A stretch of DNA of 64,000 nt from Nephrocerus scutellatus (lineage: Eukaryota > Arthropoda > Insecta > Diptera > Pipunculidae): positions 73,515,976 to 73,579,975 of the forward strand of contig OX352765.1 of the NCBI GenBank assembly GCA_947095585.1, given 5' to 3'. Positions 21,630 through 33,895 of this stretch are shown here, piece by piece. Each line of letters opens with the position of its first letter. Positions within the stretch are counted from its first letter, which is position 1. Under the pieces are notes generated by a model. That model was not told where the DNA came from. It searched no databases and saw only the letters and a list, made by a program, of their open reading frames with translations. The position numbers and the translations under genes are program-made.

Positions 21630-23905
21630 CTTTGTTAGCGTGGAGTTCTAGTGAGTTTAATTTTCGCTCCATGCAACCTAGCGATTGTGATAGGAGACAG
21701 ATATCTCGGCATAGTCCAGGTCTTATAGGCGGGGAAAGCATTCCATGACAAACCCGATGGAGTACGGGTTGTTATTTTCATCACCCAGTCGATGATAACT
21801 GTGAAAAGCAATGGTGAGAGGGTGCAAACTTGCTTGACTCCCGAGTAGATGTTGAAAGGTGAGCCAAGATTACCGTTATGAACGAAGCGGCATGTTGAGT
21901 CGCGGTACAGCTCCTTAATGATGTTAATGAGTTTTTCCGGAACACCATAACTGGACAAAATCTGCCACATCATGTTTCGGCCCTCGCTATCAAAAGCGCG
22001 TTTAAAATGTACAAAAAACATATACAGAGGAGAGCGTTGCTCAACTGACTGTTCGATGATTATACGCAGGGTGTTAATTTGATCAGTACAAGAACGGTTT
22101 GGGTGAAATCCTGATTGTTCATTTCTCAAAATTGGCTCTAACGCATTCCGTAAGCGACTAGCTATTATAGAGGAGATCACTTTGTTTATGGTGTTTAGCA
22201 GGGTAATTCCTCTCCAGTTTTCGCAATTGCACAAATCACCTTTCTTGGGGAGATTGACTATTATTTAACGACGATGGAATGGATTCAGATTCCCAGATAT
22301 CTTGATATATCGCTTGCAGTGTTCGCGTAGTTAACTCGACGTCGGCTTGCCTGTTCCTTTACCTGATTGCAGTGAACGAATTGTTGTCCTTATCTCATCC
22401 AACGAAGGAGTAGCGACGCTGATGTTAAGTATCCTATTAGGGTGCCTATGTGCGTTGATGGATGTGTCTGGCAAAGTACATTTCAAAACATTCTTAAAAT
22501 GTTCTGTCCAGCGCGTTAATTGTTGTTCCTCCATAAAGATCAAAGAGCCGTCTATTGCCTTAACAGGGTAGTTGATGTGGTGTTTCTTGTTGGCGAGCTT
22601 ACGAGCGAGTTGGTAGACTGTGCTATATTGTCTGCTATTAGCTGCTTGCTGTGCTTGTGTTGCGATGTCGCTTAGCCATGCTCGTTTGTCGTTCCTAGCT
22701 GAACGGCCAACTTGCCGGTCCAGGTCCCTATACTTCCGCGCTAATGCGCTTCGATCGGCATCCGTGGCCGCGTTTAACTTTGCTTTGATGCATTGGCGTT
22801 CATGAATGGTGTTCCATGTACTATCTGATATCCATTATTTTCTAGTTTTGTCGGGATAACCTAAAATGGTTTAGGCTGCTTCCGTTTACGCATTTACTGT
22901 CTTCTCCCATTTAGACTCTAGGGTTTGGGGCTGTATCTCAGAGAGAGACTATTGTATGCGACACATATTGTAGTTTCACATCTTGGTCTTTCAGTACTGC
23001 TACAGCTGGCTTTCTCGTTGTTTGACTTCGTTTGGTCCAGTGGACCGCGATATTCAATCGCACACTGCCAACCACAAGGTGGTGGTCGCTGTAGACGTCG
23101 GCTGCTCTTCGGGTTCTAACGTCCAGCAACGATGATCGCCACTTAAGGCTTATAGCTATATGATTAATCTGATTGTTGTACATGTGATCAGGAGGGGTCC
23201 AGGTGGCTTTGTGGATATTTTTGTGGGGAAAAATTCTGCCTCCAATTATTGGGTTGCGATCAAAACATAGATCCGCAAACTTTTCACAGTTGTCATTCAT
23301 AGAACTAAGGCCGTGGTTTCCCATGACATGTTCCTAATCACTGTTGTCGCTGCCTACCTTTGCGTTAAGGTCATCCATCACTCACTCACTCTTCACTCTT
23401 CCGTAGTTGATCTAATGAATTATTTAGACGCAAGTAAACGTGTCTTTTTCTTCAGAGTTGGCTTGTTTCGTTGGTGCGTAAACGTTAACAAACTTGACCT
23501 GTCCAACAGCATATTTAAATCTTGCAATAATAATTCTATCGGATATTGTTTGCCAGTCTTGTAACGATTTTCTCGCGGCTTTAGAGAGTAGAAATCCCAC
23601 TCCATTCGGATGGTGTTCTCCTGGAGGCTTACCCGAAAAAATTAGAAACTCGCCGGTAGATGTTCGTTTTTCCTCTACTCCAGGCCATCTCACCTCACTA
23701 AGACCAAGAATCTCTAGATGGTATTTACGAAAGTCTCTTGTAAATTGTGAAAGCGTTGTTTTCTTGACGAGCGTGCGAATGGTCCAAGTTCCAAAACGTG
23801 TCCTTTTCCAGTGACGACGTGGACGCATAAGATAGGAGTTGTGATGGGAGAGGCTTAGCACATGACTGTCTTTAATCGCGTCATCATTACCGTTTGTCAC
23901 CAAAT
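21630..23905 (-). mobile_element. RTE-like LINE, endonuclease and RT
   Basis: The minus strand begins near 23903 with an endonuclease: FGTWTIRTLVKKTTLSQFTR, LGLSEVRWPGVEEKRTSTGE, HPNGVGFLLSKAARKSLQDW and KFVNVYAPTKQANSEEKDTF. A deletion follows, then MGNHGLSSMNDNCEKFADLC, FPHKNIHKATWTPPDH and YSDHHLVVGSVRL. RT follows at 22543-22331 (RWTEHFKNVLK, SLQSGKGTGK) and 22234-21635 (NWRGITLLNTINKVISSIIA, SGFHPNRSCTDQINTLRIII, VHFKRAFDS, SGVKQVCTLSPLLFTVIIDW). The YADD region is lost. FVDF reads FVHF and KQGC reads KQVC, both inactivating. Typical of abundant insect RTE-group elements. Confidence 0.85.
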
Positions 23906-24894
23906 AAACTCTACTCCAGGTATATATTTGACTTCATCTGTACATTTTCTTCAGTCCTCCTAAGCTGCCAAGGGTTGTATGTGTGCATATCTAATAAACT
24001 CAAGGAAAGGATCACTAACAAGCAATATTTGAAGTAAAGAGATGACTCGCTACGAAGTGGACATCCCATAACCTTTTCAGCAGAAACATTTGCGTTTTTG
24101 AGAGAGTAAAAAAGACCCACTTCAAAATAACTATTTCTGTTATTTATGGGTTAAGAAATTCCAAGTTTTTCTTTAAAAATCTAAGGTTGTGTGAAAAACG
24201 CAATTCAGCTCAGTGGAGTGGCAAGGGGAACGATTAATTTTACTACAATTATTTCAACATTTTCTTTACAAGCTTAATAGCGTAGGCACGTAGTATATAG
24301 GTATATACACTGTGTAAATACTCTACAGTTTCTGCTTGTCATTTTTAAACTTCCATGGTGATGAGGGTGTTCGTCCGAATGTAAAATGAAACCAAGCCAA
24401 CCGAAGAAGTCGAATCGAATTTCTGTAAAGTAAATTTGTGTGTGTGAATACAATCTTTAATCGCTTGCTGTGCAATCTATCACCTGGGTCAAATTAAACG
24501 ATTGTGTACCAAAGCAATTGCCTGAAAGAAACCTTCCGATAAAATTAGGTACATACTAGGTACAAAAATGAGAAGTATAGTCGACGGTTTTGATCAACAT
24601 TCAGATACGTAGCCGTCCATCGTCAGCTGCCATCTGTCATGATCGCAACGCTTGATTATGTTGTTGGTGGTGAAGTAATCACAAAGAGGATCCTGCAAAC
24701 ACATACATTCGAAGTACAGTAGAGGACGCACTAATTAGGAAATTTTAATATTTCAGTTTTATATTATAAGTTGGAATCTGAACTTGTTTATGGCAGTTAA
24801 TAAAAACGTAAAATACCGTAATAATTAATAAAATAACATTTCATAATTTTTATAAAATTTTCCAAAAATTCATTTAATTAATGAAAATTCATGT
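23906..24894. other. No recognisable feature
   Basis: AT-rich sequence flanking the RTE LINE. A 69-codon open frame at 24120-23911 may be the remnant of the element's 5' region but shows no motif. Confidence 0.5.
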
Positions 24895-25405
24895 AGCAGC
24901 ATACACATGTGTATAAAATTTGAAGAAAATCGGGTTAATTTTAATATTTTTTTTATGGGCACCCCTTGTTTCTCAGGGCCCGCTCACTCCAAAAATCTTA
25001 CAAAAAGTTTTATTCATCGGAGTTAAACATATGTTTAAAATTTGAAAAACATCGGGCTAATTTTTAAAAAATATATATGGGCACCCCTTGGGGGTCCAGG
25101 ATACACATGTGTATAAATGTTGTCAATTGGATATAGACTTGTATATAAAATTTGAAGAAAATCGGGTTAATTTTTAAAAAAAAATTGTATGGGGCCTTAA
25201 GACCCCGAGGCCCGGGGTCTCCAAAATTTTTGCAAAAGTGTTGTCCATCGGAAATACATACGTAAATAAAATTTGAAGAAAATTGGGTTATTTTTTTTTT
25301 TTAAACTTTGTATAGGGCCGCCCCTGGGTCTCCAAAATTTTTACAAAAAGTGTTGTCCATCGGAGATATACATGTGTATAAAATTTGAAGATTATCGAGT
25401 TAATT
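24895..25405 (-). repeat. Helitron/DINE-like tandem-unit repeat, copy A
   Basis: Four units carry TACACATGTGTATAAAATTT or close variants followed by GAAGAAAATCGGGTTAATTTT, a GGGCCC-rich segment and GTTGTCCATCGGAGATACAC. This is the reverse orientation of copies B, D and I. It ends abruptly where mariner sequence begins at 25406. Confidence 0.75.
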
Positions 25406-25773
25406 CGCCGCATTTGGCGAAGACTTATTTTTCTTATTTTTCACCTGGACAACGCACCGGCGCACAAGTCCGCAGTCGCAATTGCATGAGTTAGGCTACG
25501 AACTCCTCCCTTATCCAGCATATTCCCCAGATTTAGCCCACTGCGACTATTTCTTGTTTCCAAACATGAAGAAATGGCTTGGAGGTAAGAGATTAGGATC
25601 GAATGAAGAGGTCATCGCTGAAACAAACGCTTATTTTGAGGGGCTCGAGAAATCCTATTAATTGGAGGGCATCAAAAAATTGGAGAAACGTTGGATGAAG
25701 TGTTTCGAGTTGAAAAATAAAATGTTTTTATGTTCTTCATTTAATTTTTCAGGGACTTGTTGACCCACCCTCG
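25406..25773 (+). pseudogene. mariner transposase 3' fragment with right TIR
   Basis: Plus-strand frames read LGYELLPYPAYSPDLAHCDY, LFPNMKKWLGGKRLGSNEEV and EETNAYFEGLEKS-like residues. These are the C-terminal DDE portion (PYSPDLAP, FLFPNLKKWL) of mariner transposase. The end GACTTGTTGACCCACCCTCG followed by TA matches the TIR of the mariner at 27779-28622. The 5' part is missing, replaced by the DINE-like array. Confidence 0.8.
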
Positions 25774-27319
25774 TATGCTTCAAGTCAACCTCAGCAAATT
25801 TATCCCAAATGGGAACTATAGCCAGGTTGAAACGTTCAACCACATAACCCTATTGGAAAAATATGGTCCACAGTTAAAAGCCCCATTAAAACTAAGTATT
25901 GTGCACCCAAGTAAAATTTATTAAATATACAAATAAAAAAAAGAAGAATTGTATGGATAAACAGCTTTTTTGTAGATAATTAGTAACGTATCGTATCAAG
26001 AGATTTGTCTTACTCGTACAATATGCTGCTTAATCATGAAAGGAATACCTTAAATATTTGAAGTAAAAAGTTTGTGTAATGTTTCAGAGAAATTACACAC
26101 ATAAAAGCAACAGTGCCATTCTTTTCCATTTCGTGTATTTGTACCTAGTACTACCTAATTCTGAGAAGAGATTCATAGAAGGGAACGAAAAATACCTCAA
26201 ATAGTGGACTATTTTGCCAAAGACGTCAAGTTAAAAGAAAAAACATAGTGGTCAACGATTTAATTTGCGGTCAATTAGCTGGAAAAGAAATATCGTTCTA
26301 CATAAGGTGGTAACAAAAATATGTAATAACAATAACAACCAACATCGCGATGTTGAAAGAGCAACTTAGCCAGACTGTGTTTTTTGTGGACGAACGAACA
26401 TACGCTTTTCTTTATCGTGATCTTCTTAAAAATTACAACATTCAGGTTGAACGTTCATTGTTTGGGCAAACCGCTTTCAAATGATTTTTTTTATTATACC
26501 AATTTAAATAGTTTATCTAATGTTATAGTCTTCTCTAATTGCAATTAAAGTTTTGGGGAGGTAAAACGTAATAAAAAATTATGCTTCCTGTGTAAAGGTC
26601 AATAATTGAATGAGTTAGAATGAACAGTCTAACAGTTGTACAGTTGTTTTTTCTAGTTTTTAACATGGAATGTAATAAACAATGAAGGAACTTTAATCCG
26701 AAAGAATTTCCATTTTTGTTTCCTGAACTACTGCTTGACTATATAGTGAATTGGAATACCAGAAATTCATATATAGTTCTGGTTTTGTCGTTACATTTGA
26801 CAAATCGTAATTTTGCTTCAAAAGCGGTTTTATATTTAATTTTAATAATTCTAAAGTACTCAGGGTTCGGATAGAATGCTGCCGAAATTAATTCGTTGCA
26901 ATAGAGGCCTACCTAAGAACACAAAATTTGCACTCGCACGTTTGTATATATAACAAATTTGACGATGACGATAAGAATGATAACAAAAGGTTTTATTTTA
27001 AAATTGTAACATAAACGAAAAAATCGAGTGCAATTTAGTGACCATGAGTACTTAGCGCAATTTTTTCGGTCAAAAAAGCGACACATCACAAACTTATGAA
27101 TACGAAATTTTGGCGCAAGGAATTTTGACAGTTGTTGTCAAGACAAAAATGTTACGGGTTTTTGCGTTCCCGTACTTTTTTGTATGTTTGCTTTCTGTGA
27201 GAGATGTGTTTGCTAATTTTACTACAAAAAAGTACAGCAACAGAACAAACTTCTGATAGAACTACAGGTTGTACAGTTATAATTGAGGCATCACATGTTA
27301 AATGAACAAAAAAAAACTT
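25774..27319. other. No recognisable feature
   Basis: AT-rich unannotated DNA. Neither strand gives a coding frame with motifs, and no repeat structure was noticed. Confidence 0.5.
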
Positions 27320-28960
27320 CATTACGGGGCCATACCAGGCAAATCAAAAACTGGTCAGATTTTAATCTTGAGGCAGTTGGTGGAAAAATGTGTAGCAAAT
27401 GTCTAAACTCACTTCACCATATGTTTATAGACCTTTCGCCTATGAAATCAAAGACAGTGTAGAACTTAATAAAGCCATGAGAGATTCGGCATCCCAAATA
27501 AACTTAAACTACTATGCAGGTTGACCATGACCAATGTTAGAAGTCAAGTTAAAATATTGGGATTACTTTAAAGCCCATTCATCACCTATAACAATCCTCT
27601 GTAAGTCCATTTAGAAACTGGCTTACGCAGACGATATTGACATCGTTAGTAAAAACCCAAAAAGGCTGTACAAAAAAAAAACAAAGTCGTCACATTTGCG
27701 AGAGAAAGATCCAACATTGATTGGTCTTTCAATTAAGATAGTGGAGCACAAATTTAATGTAGTACAATCCTTTAACTACGAGGGCAGTTTGATAAGTCAG
27801 TGACTTTCCCGCGTAGTAACTTTAAATACAACACTGCTCCCGTCAGCTGCCATCTATTAATAGACTACTGTTAAATTTTGAGCAAGCTGCGTCATTAAGT
27901 TTGTGTTTGACAGCCATTGAAAGCAAACAAACTCGTGAATTTTAATGAAAATGGAAAGAAGTGAATTTTTTGTGCGATGTTCATCCGAGATCCGAACGAG
28001 TTTTTGCGCCGTTTCGTAACCGTGGACGAAACATGGATCCATCACAACACACCAGACACTAAGGAACAATCAAGACAGTGGGTTTCTCCGGGTGAACGTG
28101 CACCAAAGAAGGCCAAGATATATATGTTGGCCAAAAAGGTCATATCCACAGTTTTTTTGGGATGCACGCGGTGTCACTCACAGCGATTACCTTGAAAAAG
28201 GTAAAACGATTGCTGGCGAATATTATTTAGACCTTTTGGATAGATTCGATATTGATCTGAAGTAAAAACGACCGCATTTGGCGAACAAAAAGTGCTATTC
28301 CATCAAAACAATGCACGGGTGCACAAAAACAAAAATCCTTAAATTGGGCTACGAACTGCTACACCATCCAGCATATTCTCCAGATTCAGCCCCCTGCAAC
28401 TATTTCCTGTTTCCAAACCTTAAGAAATGGCTGAGCGGTAAGAGATTTGGTCTAACGAAGAGGTCATCACTGAAACAAACACCTATTTTGAGTGCCTTAA
28501 GAAAAACTATTATTTGGAAGAAATAAAAAAATGGGAAAACGCTGGGCTAAACGTATCGAGCTTTTTTTGCCGAAAAATATATCTTTTATTCAAAAAGTCA
28601 CTGACTTATCAAACCACCCTCGTATCTGTGTTCGATAAAATCGAAGCCAATCACATCATTGAACGTTTTCCTAATTTAGTATGTCATGACTCTTGAAAAC
28701 CAGGAATTTAACTACAAATTCCTAGCGGCAGGTGTATAAGAAAATGGTCATACCAGTACTTACATATGTATCCAAGACTAGGGTGCTTAGCAAAAGGCTT
28801 TCTGACAACTTAGTTGCGTTTCAGAGGAAAGTCTTACAAAGAATTGTTTGTCCCTTATATGAGGGAGGACTATAATGATAAGATTTACAAGCGTTACCGC
28901 GATGTCGGCGACATTTGAACTCGGTAGGTTCCGGTGGTCAGGACATGAGTGAAGAGGATC
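27320..28960 (+). mobile_element. Second RTE-like LINE copy, interrupted by mariner
   Basis: Positions 27325-27660 follow the same nucleotides as 4365-4800 of the first RTE copy (AGGCAAATCAA, CTTACGCAGACGATATTGAC), and so keep GFIPG-, FIDFK- and YADD-equivalent regions with deletions. After the mariner, 28625-28960 continues with the thumb and C terminus in plus frames: KMVIPVLTYVSKTRVLSKRL, LVAFQRKVLQRIV and YNDKIYKRYRDVG. The two halves flank the mariner exactly at its TA duplication. Decayed, no open frame. Confidence 0.78.
27779..28622 (+). mobile_element. mariner element, internally deleted, TA target duplication
   Basis: The ends CGAGGGCAGTTTGATAAGTC and (reverse complement of the right end) CGAGGGTGGTTTGATAAGTC are 26-bp inverted repeats continuing into AGTGAC, with TA on both sides (27777-27778, 28623-28624). 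The 844-bp length is well below the ~1.3 kb of a full mariner. Transposase is kept only from RFVTVDETWIHHNTPDTKEQ (first catalytic Asp) through YYLDLLDRFDID, LGYELLHHPAYSPDSAPCNY (third Asp region altered) to NLKKWLSGKRFG, with frameshifts. The N-terminal DNA-binding domain is deleted. Non-autonomous. Confidence 0.93.
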
Positions 28961-29389
28961 CTACTCGAAAAGTTCTTTGCAGTGGCGTGTATAACAGGAA
29001 AGAGAGTTTGGGGATGCTTATATAAATATGGATCGCCAAATGTCATTTCCATAATGTGATTTTCAATAAAAAAGTGTATCCAACATTCACCTGCTGCCGT
29101 ATGGTGCGTGTGGGGCGTGTGATTTGTTGACATTTTTTTTAGGCCTTTTTAACCACCTTTTACACGACTCAGACGGCTGAAATTTTGTGAGCGGCTCAAT
29201 GTCAGGGGCCCATTTTGATATCCCGCTATTTCCGCGTGAAAAATAGCCCCGACTTCAAAAACAGATATTTTGGCGATTCTTACCTAATAATAAACGACTG
29301 TGTGGCGTGTTTCGATGTATATATAAAAGTTTCTACCCGAAAAAGGAAGTTTTTTTTAAATTTACTTGTATGTTTTAAAAAAACTAACT
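28961..29389. other. No recognisable feature
   Basis: This sits between the RTE LINE end and a SINE. It may include the LINE 3' UTR but shows no clear tail. Confidence 0.45.
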
Positions 29390-29626
29390 GGGCGCAGTGA
29401 CTCTAGTGGTTAGTACGAATCCTAGAAAATCACCAAAAATCTTTTCACGGAGCCACCTCTCGCGAATGTATGACAAACGGGAGTAATAAGTGTCACGGAA
29501 AGCTTAATTCCCTTTTCAAATATGACTTCAATTTTAGGTCCCTTTCCTCTGTTTTTAAAAATATAACACACGCAACACAAATAGCCGCAACAAACAACGG
29601 CCTGTCCCGCAAAAATGTTATTATTA
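29390..29626 (+). repeat. tRNA-derived SINE, copy 1
   Basis: It opens with GGGCGCAGTGACTCTAGTGG (a tRNA-like head with A-box character) and shares with copy 2 the body CACCTCTCGCGAATGT, GTCACGGAAAGCTTAATTC, AACACACGCAACACAAATAG and the TATTATTA tail. It is shorter and more diverged than copy 2; the B box is degraded. Confidence 0.65.
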
Positions 29627-29866
29627 ACCTTAAAAAATATCGATATATTTTTCGATTTCGAAGCGTTAACAGTGAAACATTGTTCCATTTTAGCGTTAAG
29701 TACACAGCAATTGTCATGACATCGAATGAAAACTAATGCAATTTTTGAGAAAGTTTTTGGTGAATGCATTTAGATAGGTATTTCATTATAGAATAGAAAT
29801 AGTGGGATACCTATCCAAATACTTTGAATAAAATTTATAACAACACAGGAATGCTTCTAATTACAT

Positions 29867-30515
29867 TCTCTATATTAACTTCGCGGGCCCGTGGCTGCGG
29901 ACTGGCTGGCTGCCTCTATTAAGATTTGGAGCACCTCTGGCCTCGGGGTCGGGAAGCTCCCAAACAAATTTTTTACAAAATTTACCCCATTTTCTTCAAA
30001 TTTTATACGCATGTGTATCTCCGATGGACAACACTTTCCGTAAAAACTTGGAAGTTTTCGGGACCCTGGGTCGGGGAGCATTCATACAAATTTTATAAAA
30101 AAAATTACCCGATTTTCTTTAAATTTTGAACGTAATTGTATCTAATACACTTTTTGTAAACATTTTGAAGCGATCGGGACCCGGGGTCATGGGGACCCAT
30201 ACAATTGTTTTACAAAATTTACCCGATTTGCTTCAAATTTTATATGCAGTGTATCTCCGATTGAAAACACTTTTTGTAAAAATTTGGTACTTGGGTCGGG
30301 GCACCCATACAAATTTTATAAGAAAATTACCCGATTATGTTTAAATTTTATACCCATGTGTATCTCCGATGGACAACACTTTTTGTTCAAATTCTGAATC
30401 GATCGGGGCCAGGGGTCGGGAGACACCCATATAAATTGTTTAAAAAATTTACCCGATTTTATTCAAACTGCACATTCCGATTAGAGAATTTACACGAACG
30501 ATTTTAATTTTTTGT
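29867..30515 (+). repeat. Helitron/DINE-like repeat, copy B
   Basis: It starts with TCTCTATATTAACTTCGCGG and GCCCGTGGC, contains about five ~110-120-base units (TTTTATACGCATGTGTATCT, CCGATGGACAACACTTT, GGGACCC...GGGTCGGGG, ACCCGATTTTCTTCAAATTT), and ends near TTAGAGAATTTACACGAACG. Open frames through it are repeat by-products. Confidence 0.8.
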
Positions 30516-32547
30516 ATAAATAAAAGTTATGCCATTTGACAGTTTATTTTACAAAACGTTCTCTGTTCCATTGTTATTCCACTTCGTTGGGTAGAATGAT
30601 AAAAATTGTTCCAGGCTCGTTCCAAATTAGTACAACTTTTCCAAACGTACTCGGTGTTAATTTACTGAGTTGCCTTTTTTTGAACAATTCACACGAAAAA
30701 AAACCCTGTCACTTTGACAGCTTAACCATGGTTTTAGTTATGGGTTTTTTAAAGTAAGCAAATGGAAAGCCCAATTCTACTTGAACACATTTTAGTGTTT
30801 TCTTTTACAAATCCCCACTGTATTAAAATAAGCTTTTTATTCAATTAATATGGTTTTCTGTTGATACAAAAACAGTTAGATTGAAACTCATTTGCCAGTG
30901 ACATTAAGAACAAATTAATTATTAATTCCGTTAACAGACGTTCAAAATTTCTTTGGAATTTTTCTCTGAACAACATCGAACGAAGTTTGCGATGATCCAT
31001 CCTCTTCATGTTACTAAAGTATATTTGTCTTTTTTCTGACATTACAAACAAATTAAGCAAATCCGTTAAATGCATCGAAATTTTGTTTATTATATATCAT
31101 CTGTCCATCCATCAGACTGTCAACAAGAAGCAAAAAAAGTGGAATGGTTTTTTTTGTATGCTCGGACGCGAAGCACAACAGTAAAATGCCAAATATACGA
31201 TGTTTTTGAGAAAATATTTCCATCATCTTAATGGCATTTTAAGCGAGTCCGTTTCTATAATTAATATAATCAAAATCTCAAAGAATTTCACATTCGTAAT
31301 AAAATATGTGATCATTCCTGGTCGATTGTGTGAATGCCGGCCTGAATGCCGACGAATAATAATTACAATAATAAATGCGAAAAATTCCACTACCCAAGCA
31401 AACGCCCAAAAATATACATTCATTGAGATATTTCATCTGTCGCCAAATGTTAATTGGACAGAATGGAATGTAATTTTATTTTTGACTCCTCTTCAAAGAG
31501 CAAGGTTTGTTTTTAGAAAATTCCGCGCATACCTCAACTTGGGAGGAATCTATTTTTCGTTTACTTTTTATATATCTTTTTTCTCTTACTGTTTCTTAGT
31601 TCTAAGAATATTTCTTCTTAGTTCTAAGAATATTTCATGATTTTATCATTTCGTCAAAATTGTGTTAATGAGTCTCCACTATTAGGTTAAACATTTTAAA
31701 TTCAAGCGGAAATTGAATGCGTAGATTTACAAAAGAATAATTTTTAGGATAATATTGCTATAAAAAAACTAAGAGTTAGATACAATTTGTAAACAGCTGT
31801 TTTAACTTTATAAATCTGTCTGTAATTCCATTTTGAAATCTATCTTAACATTTTATTGTGAATGTACATGTATGTTACGGTAAAAGAAAGAAATCAATTT
31901 TCGTTGAATTGAATAGCTCCTTTGAGGGAATAGTAGGAACATTCTCGGGCAGTTGAAAATTATTTGAGGTAGGTTATATCGGGACACAGTCATGGTCAGA
32001 CAAAGTTTTCGTTGCATGGATGGCATAGAAACGTCTGCCTAGATGCACTAGCTCACTCTATTTCTATACTTGATTTGCATTCTGAAATCGTCATCGCGGC
32101 ATTGCATTCTGTCCTGAAAACACCACAAGAAAAAATGCTTGCTGGTAAGTTGCTGAGTTGAACAATCTCATCCAGCTAGTGAATGAGCCTACTAAAACTC
32201 CCGACATTTTAGTTATCGTAAGCTAATACTCCTGACGTGTTTCTTACCTCTCATTCTAATAATTAAACCGTCTTTGTATCATCACTTCTAGTATGATTTC
32301 TCGTTTTCGAACGATGCTGTGATAAATAAAACTCCTTAAACAACAGCCGGCCACTATGGTCTCAACAAGTTCTCTAATTGTCGATGCGATTTCTGATACG
32401 ATCAGAAGCATAATTTACGATGCAAAGTAATGAAACGATTTATTCATCTCAGAACAAACTGTATAAAACCGAAGGAAAATGGTTGGTAGGATTTAAGCTG
32501 CAAAGAGGCTACTAGAAACCGGGAGTTAAGCTTTCAGTTATATAAAA
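30516..32547. other. No recognisable gene; one short palindromic duplication
   Basis: AT-rich DNA. At about 31593-31637 a 22-base unit with CTTAGTTCTAAG is repeated in tandem. The 146-codon open frame at 31200-31640 has no motif and an AT-driven composition, so I do not call it a gene. Confidence 0.5.
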
Positions 32548-32941
32548 AAACAACCCATACAAATTAAAACTTTTCATTCACCAAAAGTATGCTGAATTCC
32601 ACTATAAATGCTGAAAAATAAAAACACATGCGAAGCACTGCAATCCAACAACAAAACAACCCCAATTGTAAAACAAGCAGCGCTGATCACAGCGCACCAC
32701 ACACAGAGAGCACAGTCATCATAGTATGGACATGATCTGATGCCGCTATATGGGAAAAATTTGTATCTGCGCCCCCGACCCCGCGGCCCGATTACTCTCA
32801 AATTTTAATAGAAAGTATTGTCACCGGACATACATACGTGTGCAAAGTTTCAATAAAATCGGGGTTTAGGAAGTGGGTTAAAAATTGATCACAAGATCTG
32901 ACCAGCTAGCCAGGCACGGGCACGCGAAGTTAATATAGAGA
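32548..32941 (-). repeat. Helitron/DINE-like repeat, copy C
   Basis: Reverse orientation: AACAACCCATACAAATTAAA at the left, a CGACCCCGCGGCCCGATTAC segment, one ATACATACGTGTGCAAAGTT unit, AAAATTGATCACAAGATC, and the end GCGAAGTTAATATAGAGA, which is the reverse complement of the TCTCTATATTAACTTC terminus. It is a short copy with only one or two internal units and a 150-base non-family insertion or spacer at 32600-32740. Confidence 0.75.
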
Positions 32942-32999
32942 TATAAAAAACCTCCACTGTAGAAAACCGAACAAAATATAAATGAGTAAAAATGATTGC

Positions 33000-33590
33000 A
33001 ATGCCTACCATAGACGAATGAAATTCTAAAATAATTCTATGAAATTCTAATAATAAATATGAAATATGCCAAGAAACTGAAACAAAAAATACTTCAATGT
33101 CCCAAAGAAAGTAGGAATGTCTGGTTATTTTTGAAAATAATTAATAATACTGCCTCTTCGTCAATTTCAATGCTCATTCATAATGGCATTCCAACCATCA
33201 GCTCTAAAGACAAGGCCAATAGCTTTTTTTACAATTCGCAGTTAACTCCACGCTAACAGATGGCGGATTACCCCCGCCTGAGTCAAATACTCTATGGGAT
33301 GGATCTACGTTCGTACTAGTAATGATCGCAACATTCATAAATCTGCTTGTCTAAATGGTATTCCCGCAATAGTTTTGAAGAAGTGTTCTTCAACGCTGCC
33401 ATTGCGTAAGCGTTTCAATTTATCCTGTTCTTCTGGACCTGGAATCTACCAAATGAGTTGGTTGACAGTCTTTGTCCAAGCTGTACCTAAAAGAGGCGAA
33501 CCGTCATATGTTTTCTTATACCGACCCATAGCGCTAACAGGCGTACTTTTACAAGTTTATGAAAATGCTGATTATTGGTCAGCTAATGCA
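33000..33590 (+). pseudogene. LINE RT fragment
   Basis: Plus frames read SRNVWLFLKIINNTASSSIS, MLIHNGIPTISSKDKAN, then NIHKSACLNGIPAIVLKKCS, FNLSCSSGPGIYQMSW and VPKRGEPSYVFLYRPIALTG, the linker and RT fingers of a jockey-group LINE. It is the same family as 57540-56160 (HKSAVPDGITAIVLKRCSST). It breaks off at about 33590 where a SINE starts. Confidence 0.72.
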
Positions 33591-33596
33591 ACACCT

Positions 33597-33887
33597 GGGC
33601 GCCGTAGCTCATTGCATAACTGCATGGCTGCTGAGCAGGAGGTTCTTGGTTCGATTTCCAGTAACACCAAAAGTATTGTCACGGTGTCCCACCTCTCGCG
33701 AATGTCTGACAAAGGTCCGAGAGCAATAACTTGTCACGGAAAGCTTCTCAATTCGCCAATTCGATACGGCATTAAATTGTAGGTGCCTTCCATTTGTGTG
33801 AAAAAATATACATGCACAACACAAACGGTCGCAAGAAGCTGGCCTTGGGCCGCAACGGTCTGAGCCGAATGTTTTTATTATTATTAT
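33597..33887 (+). repeat. tRNA-derived SINE, copy 2 (most complete)
   Basis: The head GGGCGCCGTAGCTCATTGCA carries a tRNA A box, and GGTTCGATTTC near 33648 a B box, spaced as in a tRNA gene, so the element has an internal RNA polymerase III promoter. A family-specific body follows (CACCTCTCGCGAATGTCTGA, CACGGAAAGCTTCTCAATTC, GGTCGCAAGAAGCTGG, CTGAGCCGAATGTTTT) and the tail is TTATTATTATT. About 290 bases. It is inserted at the broken end of the LINE fragment before it. Confidence 0.82.
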
Positions 33888-33895
33888 GCAATACC

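Noticed and set aside
27320..28960. A retrovirus-like or LTR element
   Set aside because: RT motifs are of the LINE type; no LTRs, protease, integrase or primer-binding site are present anywhere in the window.
29867..30515. ATG-started open frames of 67-72 codons with IFFKFYTHVYLRW-like repeats, as a repeated-domain protein
   Set aside because: They are readings of the ~115-bp Helitron-like repeat unit and recur in every copy and orientation.
31200..31640. 146-codon open frame with hydrophobic C-terminal stretch, possible membrane protein
   Set aside because: The hydrophobic stretch is Phe/Tyr/Ser from T-rich DNA; overlapping minus frames are equally open and nothing resembles a family.
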